A stretch of DNA of 64,000 bases from Rhodococcus zopfii NBRC 100606 = JCM 9919 (GTDB lineage Bacteria > Actinomycetota > Actinomycetes > Mycobacteriales > Mycobacteriaceae). Numbering within the stretch: the stretch's first letter is position 1; each line of letters opens with the position of its first letter. The notes beneath the pieces are model-generated. The model was given only the letters and a program-made list of their open reading frames with translations. It ran no database searches and was not told the origin of the DNA. Positions 1 through 7,918 of this stretch are shown here, one piece after another. The stretch is taken from NCBI RefSeq assembly GCF_001895025.1, contig NZ_BCXI01000020.1, forward strand, positions 1 through 64,000, read 5' to 3'. The position numbers were made by a program, and so were the translations under genes.

Positions 1-208
1 GTACCGCGGCGGCGGCTCCGGCGAGAAGAACGAATTCCCAGCCGGGGACCGTCCCCGCGGTGGCTCCGATGACCGCCGCCGCTGGAGAGTGAGGCACGCG
101 ACATACCATCATCGCCGCCGTTGCGTGAGCGCCGGCCACAGCGCCCAGCCACAGGGAGTGCCCGCCCAGCCACAGGGAGTGCCCGCCCAGTCCGACCAAG
201 GGGAACAT
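1..208 (-). CDS. Putative membrane protein, partial (C-terminus beyond left edge)
   Basis: An uninterrupted reading frame of 69 codons starts at an ATG (complement 206-208) and runs off the left edge. The translation is rich in Gly, Ala, Leu and Trp and looks like membrane segments: GHSLWLG is encoded twice by a tandem repeat, followed by an Ala/Met-rich hydrophobic stretch and another ending in LLAGAAAAV. I do not recognise the family. The flanking DNA to the right is decayed, so this may itself be a remnant. Support is the open frame and the hydrophobic composition only. Confidence 0.3.
   Translation of the reverse strand, partial: MFPLVGLGGHSLWLGGHSLWLGAVAGAHATAAMMVCRVPHSPAAAVIGATAGTVPGWEFVLLAGAAAAV
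144..191. repeat. 21-bp tandem duplication, about 2.3 copies
   Basis: The 21-bp unit beginning cccagccacagggagtgccc occurs at 144-164 and again at 165-185, followed by the first bases of a third copy. The unit is seven codons long, so it keeps the frame of the minus-strand reading frame at the left edge, where it encodes a repeated GHSLWLG heptapeptide. Confidence 0.85.
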
Positions 209-408
209 GCCACGGCCACGATCGGAACACCCCGCGCCGCAGCCGAAATCCGGCTTCCGGGGTCCCGGTAGTAACGGCGCAGAAACAACGAAGTTCGCGT
301 AGCGCCTGCTCGGCGGTGATCTGCCGGTTCGGGGCTGCGGGCTGGATTCGATGGTGCTTGGCTGCGTGATGAGGTCGATCGGCGCGGGTGGAGGCTGGGT
401 TGGTGGCT

Positions 409-510
409 ATGCGGGTGTTCGCGGACGAGGAGTTGCAGCGGCTGCGCGAGTTCCCGGAGATCAGCCGCGAGGAGCTTTCCGGTACTTCACGCTGACCCCG
501 GACCGGATGC
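409..510 (+). pseudogene. Remnant of the N-terminus of a Tn3-family transposase (DUF4158 region)
   Basis: From the ATG the frame reads MRVFADEELQRLREFPEIS and then, after restoring one missing base near 477-480, LFRYFTLTPD. This is the pattern seen at the N-terminus of Tn3-family transposases (acidic F-x-DEEL start, then ELxRYFTLTP). Without that base the frame stops within a few codons. Similarity ends by about 510, so roughly 35 of the usual ~980 residues remain. The remnant lies beside a truncated monooxygenase gene and may mark the event that cut it. The family call comes from motif recall, not a search. Confidence 0.5.
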
Positions 511-1451
511 GGCGACCTCTCCCGGGAAGTTCGTCGAACCACCATGCATGGACGCCACCGGTTTTCGGTACTGGAGTCTCCCGCACTCGTTCTGACGCAA
601 TTCGAGCATGCAGGTCGCTACTGAGAAAACCTCGTTGTAACCGGTCGCGTAGACGATGACGTCGAACTCGCCGCACGTCCCGTCCTCGAAATGCACCGTG
701 CGGCCGTCGAGCCGGCGGATATCGGGCTTCGGGGGTAGGTCACCGGAACCGAGGCGCAGCGGGCAGTTCCACCGACTGAGTCGGGTGTGCTTCGAAGAAG
801 CGGTGATTCGGGGTGGCAGACCGTACGGTTCCGGGCGTCCCGTCAGCAGCGGCTGGCCGAGCTGCGCGGCCTTGCGCTGCCACGCGAGCGGCAGATACGG
901 GCTGGTGCTGTTGCCGAGTCCGACGACGAGGATGCTCCGGCCGGTGAAATCCAGCGGGGTCTGCGGGTCGATGTAGTGGTGCGAATGGATCTCGGTGCCG
1001 GTGAACTCCGCCATCCGCGGATCCCAGTGATGGCCGTTGGCGACGACCAGCAGATCGGAGTGCCGGATGCTGCCGTCCTCGAGGTCGAGATCCCAGCCGC
1101 CGCCGTCGACGGGTTCGGCGTGCACCACACCGTTGCGGAACTCGATGTTCTTCTCGAGGTCGAACGCGCGTGCGTAACCGTCCAGGTACGTCTTGATCTG
1201 GTGTGGTGCGGGGAATCGGGATACGACTCGGGCATCGGATAGTCCTTGAAGGACAATTGATGCTTCGAGGTGTCGATGTGCAGCGACCGGTAGGCGCTGC
1301 TGCGACCGTTCGGGTTCCCGAACGCCCAGTTGCCGCCGATGCGGTCGGAGATCTCGAAACAGGTGTAGGGAATGTCGTAGTCGCTCAGCATTTTTGCGGT
1401 GGTCAGCCCGCTGATACCTGCTCCGATGACGGCCGTGGTCGGTGCCGGCAT
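487..1451 (-). pseudogene. Flavin-containing monooxygenase, frameshifted and truncated
   Basis: The first frame has a good start (GAGGAG six bases before ATG) and the FAD Rossmann motif GAGISG near residue 10, reading normally to YPDSPHHT. One base appears to be missing near 1200: the expected continuation QIKTYLDGYARAF lies in the neighbouring frame. That frame carries the class B monooxygenase fingerprint FTGTEIHSHHY (FxGxxxHxxxY), an NADPH-site GLGNS and the late ATGYN motif. After ATGYN, around 620, the sequence becomes unrelated and stops at 487. About 265 of an expected 450-500 residues remain. A sequencing error could explain the frameshift but not the lost C-terminus. The substrate is unknown. 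Confidence 0.75.
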
Positions 1452-1504
1452 GCGTCAGCTCCTCGATCCTGCCGCCGGAGCGGTCCGGCGCGGTGCCGCC
1501 AATC

Positions 1505-1518
1505 TAGAACATGTTCCG
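1505..1518 (-). promoter_or_regulatory. KstR-like operator upstream of the monooxygenase remnant
   Basis: TAGAACATGTTCCG fits the steroid-regulon consensus TNNAACNNGTTNNA at every fixed position but the last. It contains the perfect palindrome GAACATGTTC. It lies about 54 bases upstream of the monooxygenase start codon, a normal place for a repressor site. The consensus is from knowledge of the KstR family. That the site works here is inference. Confidence 0.45.
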
Positions 1519-1851
1519 CCAGGTGGGTACACAGATCTCGAAAGCTGTCGACTGCGCGCATCGTCGCGGTCGTCACGGTGTCGTAGCGGACAGGTGGGCC
1601 GGCAGGTCGGGTGCCGGCGAGCGTGGGCGCCGCCGTTGATGTCGGTGCTTGACGCTGGACTCGTTCCGCACGTCGACAGGCCTGGTACCCCGGTTCCGGA
1701 TCCCCCGCTGCCGCGAGCGTGGAGAACCGGCTGGAGGGGCGGTGACGATTGCTGAGAACCCGCCGATCGTCTGCCAGGTTTGTCGTACTGTGAAGAGCAC
1801 CACATCGTGTCGGCCGGCCCGACGTGCCGACCCGCCAGCTCGGAGGTTCGG

Positions 1852-2139
1852 ATGTCCACCACCGAAATGCAGGAACTGCAGCGCACCATCGGTCACCTGC
1901 GGCAATGCGTCGGATCGCTGCGCTCGCGCTACGGCGATGCCGCCGCGGTCAAGCGTCTGGCCAACGATCTCGACCGCCTCGACATCGACGCCAAGGATCT
2001 CGACGGAGCGCCGCCCGCCGAATTGCGGGGGAGAACGGCCGAGCGTATCCCGGTTCCCGACTCGCCCTATGACGAAAGCCTGTTCCGGGGCGTCGACGCC
2101 GACGACGAAGGGCTCGGCGGACTTCACGGGGAGCGGTGA
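1852..2139 (+). CDS. Small conserved protein heading the succinate dehydrogenase operon (Rv0250c-like)
   Basis: This is a 95-residue soluble protein with a helical N-terminal half (EMQELQRTIGHLRQCVGSLRS) and an acidic C-terminus. An AGGAGG-like ribosome site (GGAGG at 1842-1846) lies five bases before this ATG, which is why it was preferred to the upstream in-frame ATG at 1780. Its stop overlaps the GTG start of the membrane anchor gene. Position and length match the small conserved gene at the head of the mycobacterial sdh1 cluster. Its function is unknown to me; a role in assembly of the complex is a guess from context. Confidence 0.75.
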   Translation: MSTTEMQELQRTIGHLRQCVGSLRSRYGDAAAVKRLANDLDRLDIDAKDLDGAPPAELRGRTAERIPVPDSPYDESLFRGVDADDEGLGGLHGER

Positions 2140-2945
2140 GCGCCCCGGCGGCCACCGGTGTCCGTTCCGCGACCCGCGCGAGGATCGCGGAACGGACGCT
2201 GCGCAGCGACCGATGGTGGCTCACTCCGCTGCTCACCGTTCTGGGTCTGACGGTCTTCGTCGTCTACGCCACGATCCGGTCGTTCGTGCGCACCGCGTAC
2301 TGGGTCGACGACTACCACTACCTGACGCCGTTCTATTCGCCGTGTGTCAGCGCGTCGTGTGCCCCGGGCTCGAGCCACTTCGGGGTGTGGGTGGGCGAGC
2401 TACCCATGTGGATACCGCTGGCATTCCTGTCGCTGCCGTTCCTGCTGGGCTTCCGGCTGACGTGCTACTACTACCGCAAGGCGTACTACCGGTCGTTCTG
2501 GCTGTCGCCGCCGGCTTGCGCGGTCGCGGAACCTCGCGCCCGCTACACCGGCGAGACGCGACTGCCGCTCATCCTGCAGAACGCGCACCGCTACTTCTTC
2601 TACGTGGGTTTCGTGATCTCGCTGGTCAACACGTACGACGCGATCCTCGCGTTCCACAGTCCGGGTGGATTCGGGTTCGGGCTCGGCAACGTGATCCTCG
2701 TCGTCAACGTGATCCTGCTGTGGGGGTACACGCTCTCGTGTCACTCCTGCCGGCACGTCACCGGCGGGCGGCTCAAGCATTTCTCGAAACATCCTGTGCG
2801 CTACCGTATCTGGACGTTCGTCTCGAAACTCAATACCCGGCACATGCAGTTCGCATGGATCACTCTGGGCACGTTGATCATCACCGACTGCTACATCATG
2901 CTCGTCGCGAGCGGCACCATCTCGGATCTGCGGTTCGTCGGCTGA
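2136..2945 (+). CDS. sdhC: Succinate dehydrogenase membrane anchor subunit (SdhC-like)
   Basis: This 269-residue integral membrane protein has about five hydrophobic segments: TPLLTVLGLTVFVVY, PMWIPLAFLSLPFLLGF, YFFYVGFVISLVN, VILVVNVILLWGY and AWITLGTLIITDCYIML. Conserved His residues in ILQNAHRYFFY and in SCHSCRHVTGG are candidates for haem or quinone contacts. The GTG start overlaps the preceding stop (GTGA). It is directly followed by the flavoprotein and iron-sulfur subunits, and no second anchor gene (sdhD) is present. That is the arrangement of the single-anchor mycobacterial Sdh1-type enzyme, so this polypeptide probably anchors the whole complex and carries the quinone site. Confidence 0.85.
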   Translation: MSAPAATGVRSATRARIAERTLRSDRWWLTPLLTVLGLTVFVVYATIRSFVRTAYWVDDYHYLTPFYSPCVSASCAPGSSHFGVWVGELPMWIPLAFLSLPFLLGFRLTCYYYRKAYYRSFWLSPPACAVAEPRARYTGETRLPLILQNAHRYFFYVGFVISLVNTYDAILAFHSPGGFGFGLGNVILVVNVILLWGYTLSCHSCRHVTGGRLKHFSKHPVRYRIWTFVSKLNTRHMQFAWITLGTLIITDCYIMLVASGTISDLRFVG

Positions 2946-2984
2946 CGGCACCGTGCGGGGCACCAGGGGACAGGGAGGGCAGCG

Positions 2985-4901
2985 ATGCCGGAGGTCGAAC
3001 GGCACGAATACGATGTCGTGGTCATCGGAGCGGGCGGAGCGGGCCTGCGCGCGGTCATCGAGGCACGGCAGCGTGGGCTGCGCGTCGCGGTCGTGTGCAA
3101 GTCGCTGTTCGGCAAGGCTCACACCGTCATGGCCGAGGGGGGCTGTGCCGCCGCCATGGGCAACGCCAATCCGCGCGATTCGTGGCAGGTGCACTACCAG
3201 GACACCATGCGCGGCGGGAAGTTCCTCAACAACTGGCGGATGGCAGAACTGCACGCCCGGGAGGCCCCGGACCGGGTGTGGGAACTGGAGACGTACGGAG
3301 CGCTGTTCGATCGCACTCCCGACGGCCGGATCAGCCAGCGCAACTTCGGCGGGCACACCTATCCGCGGCTCGCCCACGTCGGTGACCGCACCGGACTCGA
3401 ACTGATCCGGACCATGCAGCAGAAGATTGTGTCGCTGCAGCAGGAGGACCACGCCACCCGCGGCGATTACGAGGCCCGGGTCAAGGTGTTCGCCGAATGC
3501 ACGATCACCGAACTGCTCGTGGACGAGTCCGGTCGCATCGCCGGGGCGTTCGGATACTGGCGTGAATCCGGCCGGTTCGTGCTGTTCGACGCGCCCGCCG
3601 TCATCATCGCGACCGGCGGCATCGGTAAGTCCTACAAGGTGACCTCGAACTCGTGGGAGTACACCGGTGACGGTCACGCCCTCGCGCTGCGGGCCGGCGC
3701 GGCGCTGATCAACATGGAGTTCATCCAGTTCCATCCCACCGGCATGATCTGGCCGCCGAGCGTGAAAGGCATCCTCGTCACCGAGGGGGTACGGGGCGAC
3801 GGCGGGGTGCTCAAGAACTCCGAGGGCGAGCGGTTCATGTTCTCGTACGTTCCGGCCGTGTTCAAGGGCCAGTACGCCGAGACCGAGGAGGAAGCCGACC
3901 GCTGGTACGAGGACCAGGAGAACAACCGTCGCACCCCGGATCTGTTGCCCCGCGACGAGGTGGCCCGCGCCATCAATTCCGAGGTCAAGGCCGGTCGCGA
4001 CAGCCCGCACGGCGGGGTGTACCTCGACATCGCCTCCCGTATGCCGGCCGCCGAGATCGTGCGGCGGCTGCCGTCGATGCACCACCAGTTCCTCGAACTC
4101 GCCGACGTCGACATCACGAAGGAGCCGATGGAGGTCGGTCCCACCTGCCACTACGTGATGGGCGGCATCGAGGTGGACCCGGACACCGCGGCCGCGTCGG
4201 TGCCCGGACTGTTCGCCGCCGGGGAGTGCTCCGGTGGCATGCACGGATCCAACCGGCTCGGCGGCAACTCGCTGTCGGACCTGCTGGTGTTCGGCCGGCG
4301 CGCCGGGCTCGGCGCCGCGGACTACGTGGACGGGCTCACCGACCGGCCGCGGGCGTCCGACGCCGACATCGACGCGGCGGCGCGAACCGCGCTGTCGCCG
4401 TTCGCCCCCGACATGCCCGACCGTGCCGAGAACCCGTACACGCTGCACGCGGAGTTGCAGCAGTCGATGCACGACCTGGTCGGCATCATCCGCCGCGCCG
4501 ACGAGATCGAGCGTGCCCTGACCGAACTCGATGCGCTGCGCACCCGCATCCGCAACGTCGCGGTCGAGGGCAACCGGCAGTTCAACCCGGGCTGGCATCT
4601 CGCGCTCGACCTGCGCAACATGCTCCTGGTCTGCGAGTGCGTCGCGCGAGCGGCGTTGCTGCGCACCGAAAGCCGGGGTGGGCACACCCGCGACGATCAT
4701 CCGTCGATGGATGCGCAGTGGCGGCGGACACTGCTGGTGTGCCGCACCGGCGGCGACGACAGGGCGATCCCCGACGTGACGGTGACCCCCGAACAGCAGC
4801 AGCCGATGCGGCCGGACCTGCTCGCGCTGTTCGACATCGACGAATTGGGCAAGTACTACACCGACGAGGAACTCGTCGATCATCCGGGACGGAGGTCCTG
4901 A
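2985..4901 (+). CDS. sdhA: Succinate dehydrogenase flavoprotein subunit
   Basis: This 638-residue catalytic subunit oxidises succinate to fumarate. It shows the FAD Rossmann motif GAGGAGLRA (15-23), the His of GKAHTVMAEGG (His46) that in this family carries covalent FAD, the substrate-loop sequence FIQFHPTGM, and late motifs HGSNRLGGNSLSDLLVFG and ESRGGHTRDDHP. An RBS-like GGGAGG lies before the ATG. Only one base separates it from the iron-sulfur subunit gene, so the two are translationally coupled. It resembles the mycobacterial Rv0248c type. Confidence 0.95.
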   Translation: MPEVERHEYDVVVIGAGGAGLRAVIEARQRGLRVAVVCKSLFGKAHTVMAEGGCAAAMGNANPRDSWQVHYQDTMRGGKFLNNWRMAELHAREAPDRVWELETYGALFDRTPDGRISQRNFGGHTYPRLAHVGDRTGLELIRTMQQKIVSLQQEDHATRGDYEARVKVFAECTITELLVDESGRIAGAFGYWRESGRFVLFDAPAVIIATGGIGKSYKVTSNSWEYTGDGHALALRAGAALINMEFIQFHPTGMIWPPSVKGILVTEGVRGDGGVLKNSEGERFMFSYVPAVFKGQYAETEEEADRWYEDQENNRRTPDLLPRDEVARAINSEVKAGRDSPHGGVYLDIASRMPAAEIVRRLPSMHHQFLELADVDITKEPMEVGPTCHYVMGGIEVDPDTAAASVPGLFAAGECSGGMHGSNRLGGNSLSDLLVFGRRAGLGAADYVDGLTDRPRASDADIDAAARTALSPFAPDMPDRAENPYTLHAELQQSMHDLVGIIRRADEIERALTELDALRTRIRNVAVEGNRQFNPGWHLALDLRNMLLVCECVARAALLRTESRGGHTRDDHPSMDAQWRRTLLVCRTGGDDRAIPDVTVTPEQQQPMRPDLLALFDIDELGKYYTDEELVDHPGRRS

Positions 4902-4902
4902 C

Positions 4903-5649
4903 ATGGGCTACCAGGCGGCCTTCCGGGTGTGGCGCGGCGACGCCGCCGGCGGTGACCTGCGCGACTACACCGTCGAAGCCAACGACGGCGAGGTGGTGCT
5001 CGACGTCGTGCACCGGTTGCAGGCCACCCAGACCCCGGACCTGGCGGTGCGCTGGAACTGCAAGGCGGGGAAGTGCGGTTCGTGTTCGGCGGAGATCAAC
5101 GGCCGTCCCCGGTTGATGTGCATGACGCGGATGTCCACCTTCGACCCGGACGAGACGATCACCGTCACCCCCGTGCGCACCTTCCCGATCATCCGCGACC
5201 TCGTCACCGACGTGTCGTTCAACTACGAGAAGGCCCGCGAGATCCCGTCGTTCACACCGCCGCCCGGGCTGGCGCCGGGGGAGTACCGCATGCAGCAGGC
5301 CGACGTCGAGCGCTCGCAGGAGTTCCGCAAGTGCATCGAATGCTTCCTGTGCCAGAACGTGTGCCACGTCGTGCGCGACCACGAGGACAACAAGTCCGCC
5401 TTCGCCGGTCCCCGCTACCTCATGCGCATCGCCGAACTCGAGATGCACCCGCTCGACGTCGCCGATCGACGCGACGCCGCGCAGGATCAGCACGGCCTGG
5501 GCCTGTGCAACATCACCAAGTGCTGCACCGAGGTGTGCCCGGAGAACATCCACATCACCGACAACGCGCTGATCCCGATGAAGGAACGCGTCGCCGGCCG
5601 GCGCTACGACCCGATCGTCTGGCTGGGCAACAAGCTGTTCCGGCGCTGA
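4903..5649 (+). CDS. sdhB: Succinate dehydrogenase iron-sulfur subunit
   Basis: This 248-residue electron-transfer subunit has a [2Fe-2S] plant-ferredoxin-like motif CKAGKCGSC with a following Cys in LMCM. The C-terminal ferredoxin domain has CIECFLCQNVC and CNITKCCTEVC for the [4Fe-4S] and [3Fe-4S] clusters. It passes electrons from the FAD of SdhA to the membrane anchor. GGAGG lies just upstream of the ATG, within the end of sdhA. It is the last gene of the operon. Confidence 0.95.
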   Translation: MGYQAAFRVWRGDAAGGDLRDYTVEANDGEVVLDVVHRLQATQTPDLAVRWNCKAGKCGSCSAEINGRPRLMCMTRMSTFDPDETITVTPVRTFPIIRDLVTDVSFNYEKAREIPSFTPPPGLAPGEYRMQQADVERSQEFRKCIECFLCQNVCHVVRDHEDNKSAFAGPRYLMRIAELEMHPLDVADRRDAAQDQHGLGLCNITKCCTEVCPENIHITDNALIPMKERVAGRRYDPIVWLGNKLFRR

Positions 5650-5714
5650 GGGCGCCTGGCGCACCGGGCACGCCGTCGGTGTGCAGGCGCCGCCGCATCG
5701 TCTATATGTATGGG

Positions 5715-6512
5715 ATGGAAAACGCGAGCATCGTGTGCGAAGCGGAGGGGCTGCTCGAGGCCCCGCTCGTGCACGCGGACGGATCCGTGCTGTTCGTCGA
5801 CACCACCGGGGGAGGTGTGCACCACTGGACCTCGACGGGTACGGAGACGGTCCTCGGGCGCCGCCGCGGGATCGGCGGGCTCGCAGCGCACGCCGACGGA
5901 GGGCTTCTCGTGAGCGGACGCGACCTGACGTACGCCGACCACGGGGAGACCAGCACGATCCTCGCGCCGGACGGAGCCACCGGCATCAACGACATCGCGG
6001 TCGCGGCCGACGGGTCGCTGTTCGCGGGTGTGCTGCGGCACCGACCCGCGCTGGGTGAGACCGCGCCGCCGAGCGAACTGCTGCAGATCGCGACCGACGG
6101 ATCCGTGCGGATCGTCGCCGACGATCTGCTCTGGCCCAACGGGATCGGATTCTCCCCCGACGGCGCGTCCACCTACGTCTCAGAGTATGCGGCGTCGCAG
6201 GTGCGGATCCTCGGTGGCGATGGATCGGAGGTGTTCGCCGAGGCTCCGCGCGGTGAGTGCGACGGTCTCGCGGTCGACGTCGAGGGTGGCGTGTGGGTGG
6301 CCCTGGGGAGCGGTGGCGGGATCGCCAGGTTCACGCAGGCAGGAGAGCTCGACGAAATCATCGAACTGCCGGGACGTTTCGTGTCCTCGCTCGCCTTCGC
6401 AGGCACGAGCATCTACGTCACGACGGCAGGGGCCCTGCTGCGACTCCACGTCGGGGTCGCCGGCGTGCCCGTCTCCGACGCGACGATCCCCACCGGCCGC
6501 ACCCTGGGATGA
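5715..6512 (+). CDS. SMP-30/gluconolactonase-like beta-propeller protein
   Basis: A protein of about 265 residues has repeated beta-propeller signatures such as ADGSVLFVDTTGGGVHHW, NDIAVAADGSLFAGV and LLWPNGIGFSPDGASTYVSEY. The last is the hallmark NG-x-SPDG-x-x-YVxE of the SMP-30/gluconolactonase/LRE family. Members are metal-dependent lactonases of varied substrates, so no specific reaction is claimed. Two ATGs nine bases apart (5706 and 5715) are possible. No ribosome site is seen, and TATATG six bases upstream of the second ATG suggests a leaderless start. It is monocistronic. Confidence 0.8.
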   Translation: MENASIVCEAEGLLEAPLVHADGSVLFVDTTGGGVHHWTSTGTETVLGRRRGIGGLAAHADGGLLVSGRDLTYADHGETSTILAPDGATGINDIAVAADGSLFAGVLRHRPALGETAPPSELLQIATDGSVRIVADDLLWPNGIGFSPDGASTYVSEYAASQVRILGGDGSEVFAEAPRGECDGLAVDVEGGVWVALGSGGGIARFTQAGELDEIIELPGRFVSSLAFAGTSIYVTTAGALLRLHVGVAGVPVSDATIPTGRTLG

Positions 6513-6554
6513 TCCCGGTCCGGGGGCGGCGGGTTTGCGAACGTGTTCGAACGT

Positions 6555-6833
6555 TCAGCGCGACCTCAGCGCGCCCGCCGCGCCCGCGACGGCGGACGCG
6601 GCTCCGGCGCCGGCCAGTCCCGTCACCATCACCGCCGCGACGGTCGCGGAGAACACGGTGCCGACCGCCGATTCGACGACGGCCCGCAGCCCCGTGGCGT
6701 GGGACGTCGACGGCGCCGGGTCGATCGCGGCGATCGGGGCGTGCGCTACCGGGAACCTGGCCTGCGCCACGTGCAGGGGCCGCCGATCTGTCCGATCGGC
6801 GATGAAGTCGGTGGCGAAAGCGATCTCAGTCAT
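6555..6833 (-). CDS. Small hypothetical protein with C-terminal membrane segment
   Basis: This is a 92-residue protein. The start is supported by GGGGAGGA seven bases before the ATG. The first half is polar (MTEIAFATDFIADRTDRR). The second half contains a hydrophobic stretch, SAVGTVFSATVAAVMVTG, followed by an Ala/Gly-rich tail, which looks like a single tail anchor. The family is not recognised. It is convergent with the SMP-30-like gene and divergent from the ABM-like gene to the right. Confidence 0.55.
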   Translation of the reverse strand: MTEIAFATDFIADRTDRRPLHVAQARFPVAHAPIAAIDPAPSTSHATGLRAVVESAVGTVFSATVAAVMVTGLAGAGAASAVAGAAGALRSR

Positions 6834-7054
6834 GTCCGGGTCCTCCCCGTGTGCCATCTCACAGTGGCCTCCAGTGTTCCGGTCCACTATCGCCGGGATG
6901 TGGCGTCGACTTGAACTCTGTGTTTCGGAACCGGGCTACTTCGGCAAACGAGGCCCCGATCCCTCTGGACCATTGCCTGCATGGGGGCGGAGGAGCAGTC
7001 TGGAACACGGGGAAAGGACCGGCGACGCCGCGCGGCGCCGCCCTGAGGAGAAGG

Positions 7055-7684
7055 GTGCAGATCGTGTTTGCACGCTCGACCACACTTCATGCGCATCCGT
7101 CGTACATCGACGCCGGAATCAAGCACGTACGAGACACTGTGATGCCCGCGTTGACGGACATCGAGGGCTGCTTGGGAATGTCCCTGTTGATCGATCGCGG
7201 CTCGGGCCGCTGCATCGCGACCAGTTCGTGGCGGGACGAGGAATCGCTACGCGCCAGCGAGGGACCGGTGCGCGCCCTGCGCGACACCGCCGCCGAGATC
7301 TTCCACGGCACCACGGAGGTGTCGCGGTGGGAGATCGCTGTCATGCATCGCGACCACCATTCCGAGCGTGGGGCCTGTTGCCGGGTCACGTGGATCAAGA
7401 CCGAGCCGGCCGACATGGACCGCGGCGTGGACCTGTGGAAGATGACCGCACTGCCCAGGATGGAGGAACTGCCCGGCTTCTGCAGCGCCAGCCTGATGTT
7501 CGACCGCGCGGCAGGCCGCGGAGTGTCGTCACTGACGTTCGACAGCGCCGAGGCAATGGAAGGCAACAGGGAGCGTCTCGACGGCATCCGGTCCGAAGTG
7601 GTGCGCGCGGCGGGTGCCGAGGTACTCGATACGTGCGAGTTCGAGCTCGCCATCGCGCACCTGCACGTCCCGGAGATGGTGTGA
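7055..7684 (+). CDS. Two-domain ABM-like (dimeric alpha/beta barrel) protein
   Basis: This 209-residue protein has an AGGAG site four bases before the GTG start. Both halves have the look of antibiotic-biosynthesis-monooxygenase-like ferredoxin folds: the first has IVFARSTTLHAHPSYI ... LTDIEGCLGMSLLIDRGSGRCIATSSWRDEE, and the second repeats the pattern with LPRMEELPGFCSASLMFDRAAGRGVSSLTFDSAEAM. The family includes haem-degrading and quinol-oxidising enzymes, but many members are uncharacterised. No substrate can be read from the sequence. Confidence 0.6.
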   Translation: MQIVFARSTTLHAHPSYIDAGIKHVRDTVMPALTDIEGCLGMSLLIDRGSGRCIATSSWRDEESLRASEGPVRALRDTAAEIFHGTTEVSRWEIAVMHRDHHSERGACCRVTWIKTEPADMDRGVDLWKMTALPRMEELPGFCSASLMFDRAAGRGVSSLTFDSAEAMEGNRERLDGIRSEVVRAAGAEVLDTCEFELAIAHLHVPEMV

Positions 7685-7826
7685 CCTGTTGAGCTGGTCG
7701 CGAAGGACGACCCCATCGGGTCCGGTGGCCGTCGCAGCCGGGCGGTTATCCGAAAGTCGAATACGCGCTCGAAGTGCCCGATGGTCCGCGAACGGCGTCG
7801 TGGAGGATACGTCCGTCCGTTGACCG

Positions 7827-7843
7827 TCCTGTCTCGGACAGGA
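7827..7843. promoter_or_regulatory. Inverted repeat, operator-like, upstream of MFS gene
   Basis: TCCTGTC-tcg-GACAGGA is a perfect inverted repeat with 7-base arms and a 3-base centre. It starts two bases after a -35-like TTGACC (7820-7825) and lies about 75 bases upstream of the MFS start. TetR- and MarR-type operators often have this form. No regulator gene sits beside it. Confidence 0.4.
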
Positions 7844-7918
7844 TGACAACTTCCGCCGAACCCGAGTCATCCTCCCGAATCCGGGCGCAGGACAGCCGCG
7901 ATCGCGCACCATTGTTCC

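Noticed and set aside
2400-4904. 834-residue minus-strand open frame
   Set aside because: It lies antisense to the clearly real sdhC/sdhA genes; its Arg/His/Gly/Val-rich translation has no recognisable pattern. Such antisense frames are a by-product of high GC.
5073-5714. 479-residue frame reading into the SMP-30-like gene
   Set aside because: The first 200 residues are the wrong frame of sdhB; the beta-propeller pattern begins only at the ATG near 5715.
6538-6549. CGAACGTGTTCG as a LexA/SOS box
   Set aside because: Arms are only two bases apart, whereas the actinobacterial SOS box needs four between GAAC and GTTC. It lies in a convergent gap with no promoter.
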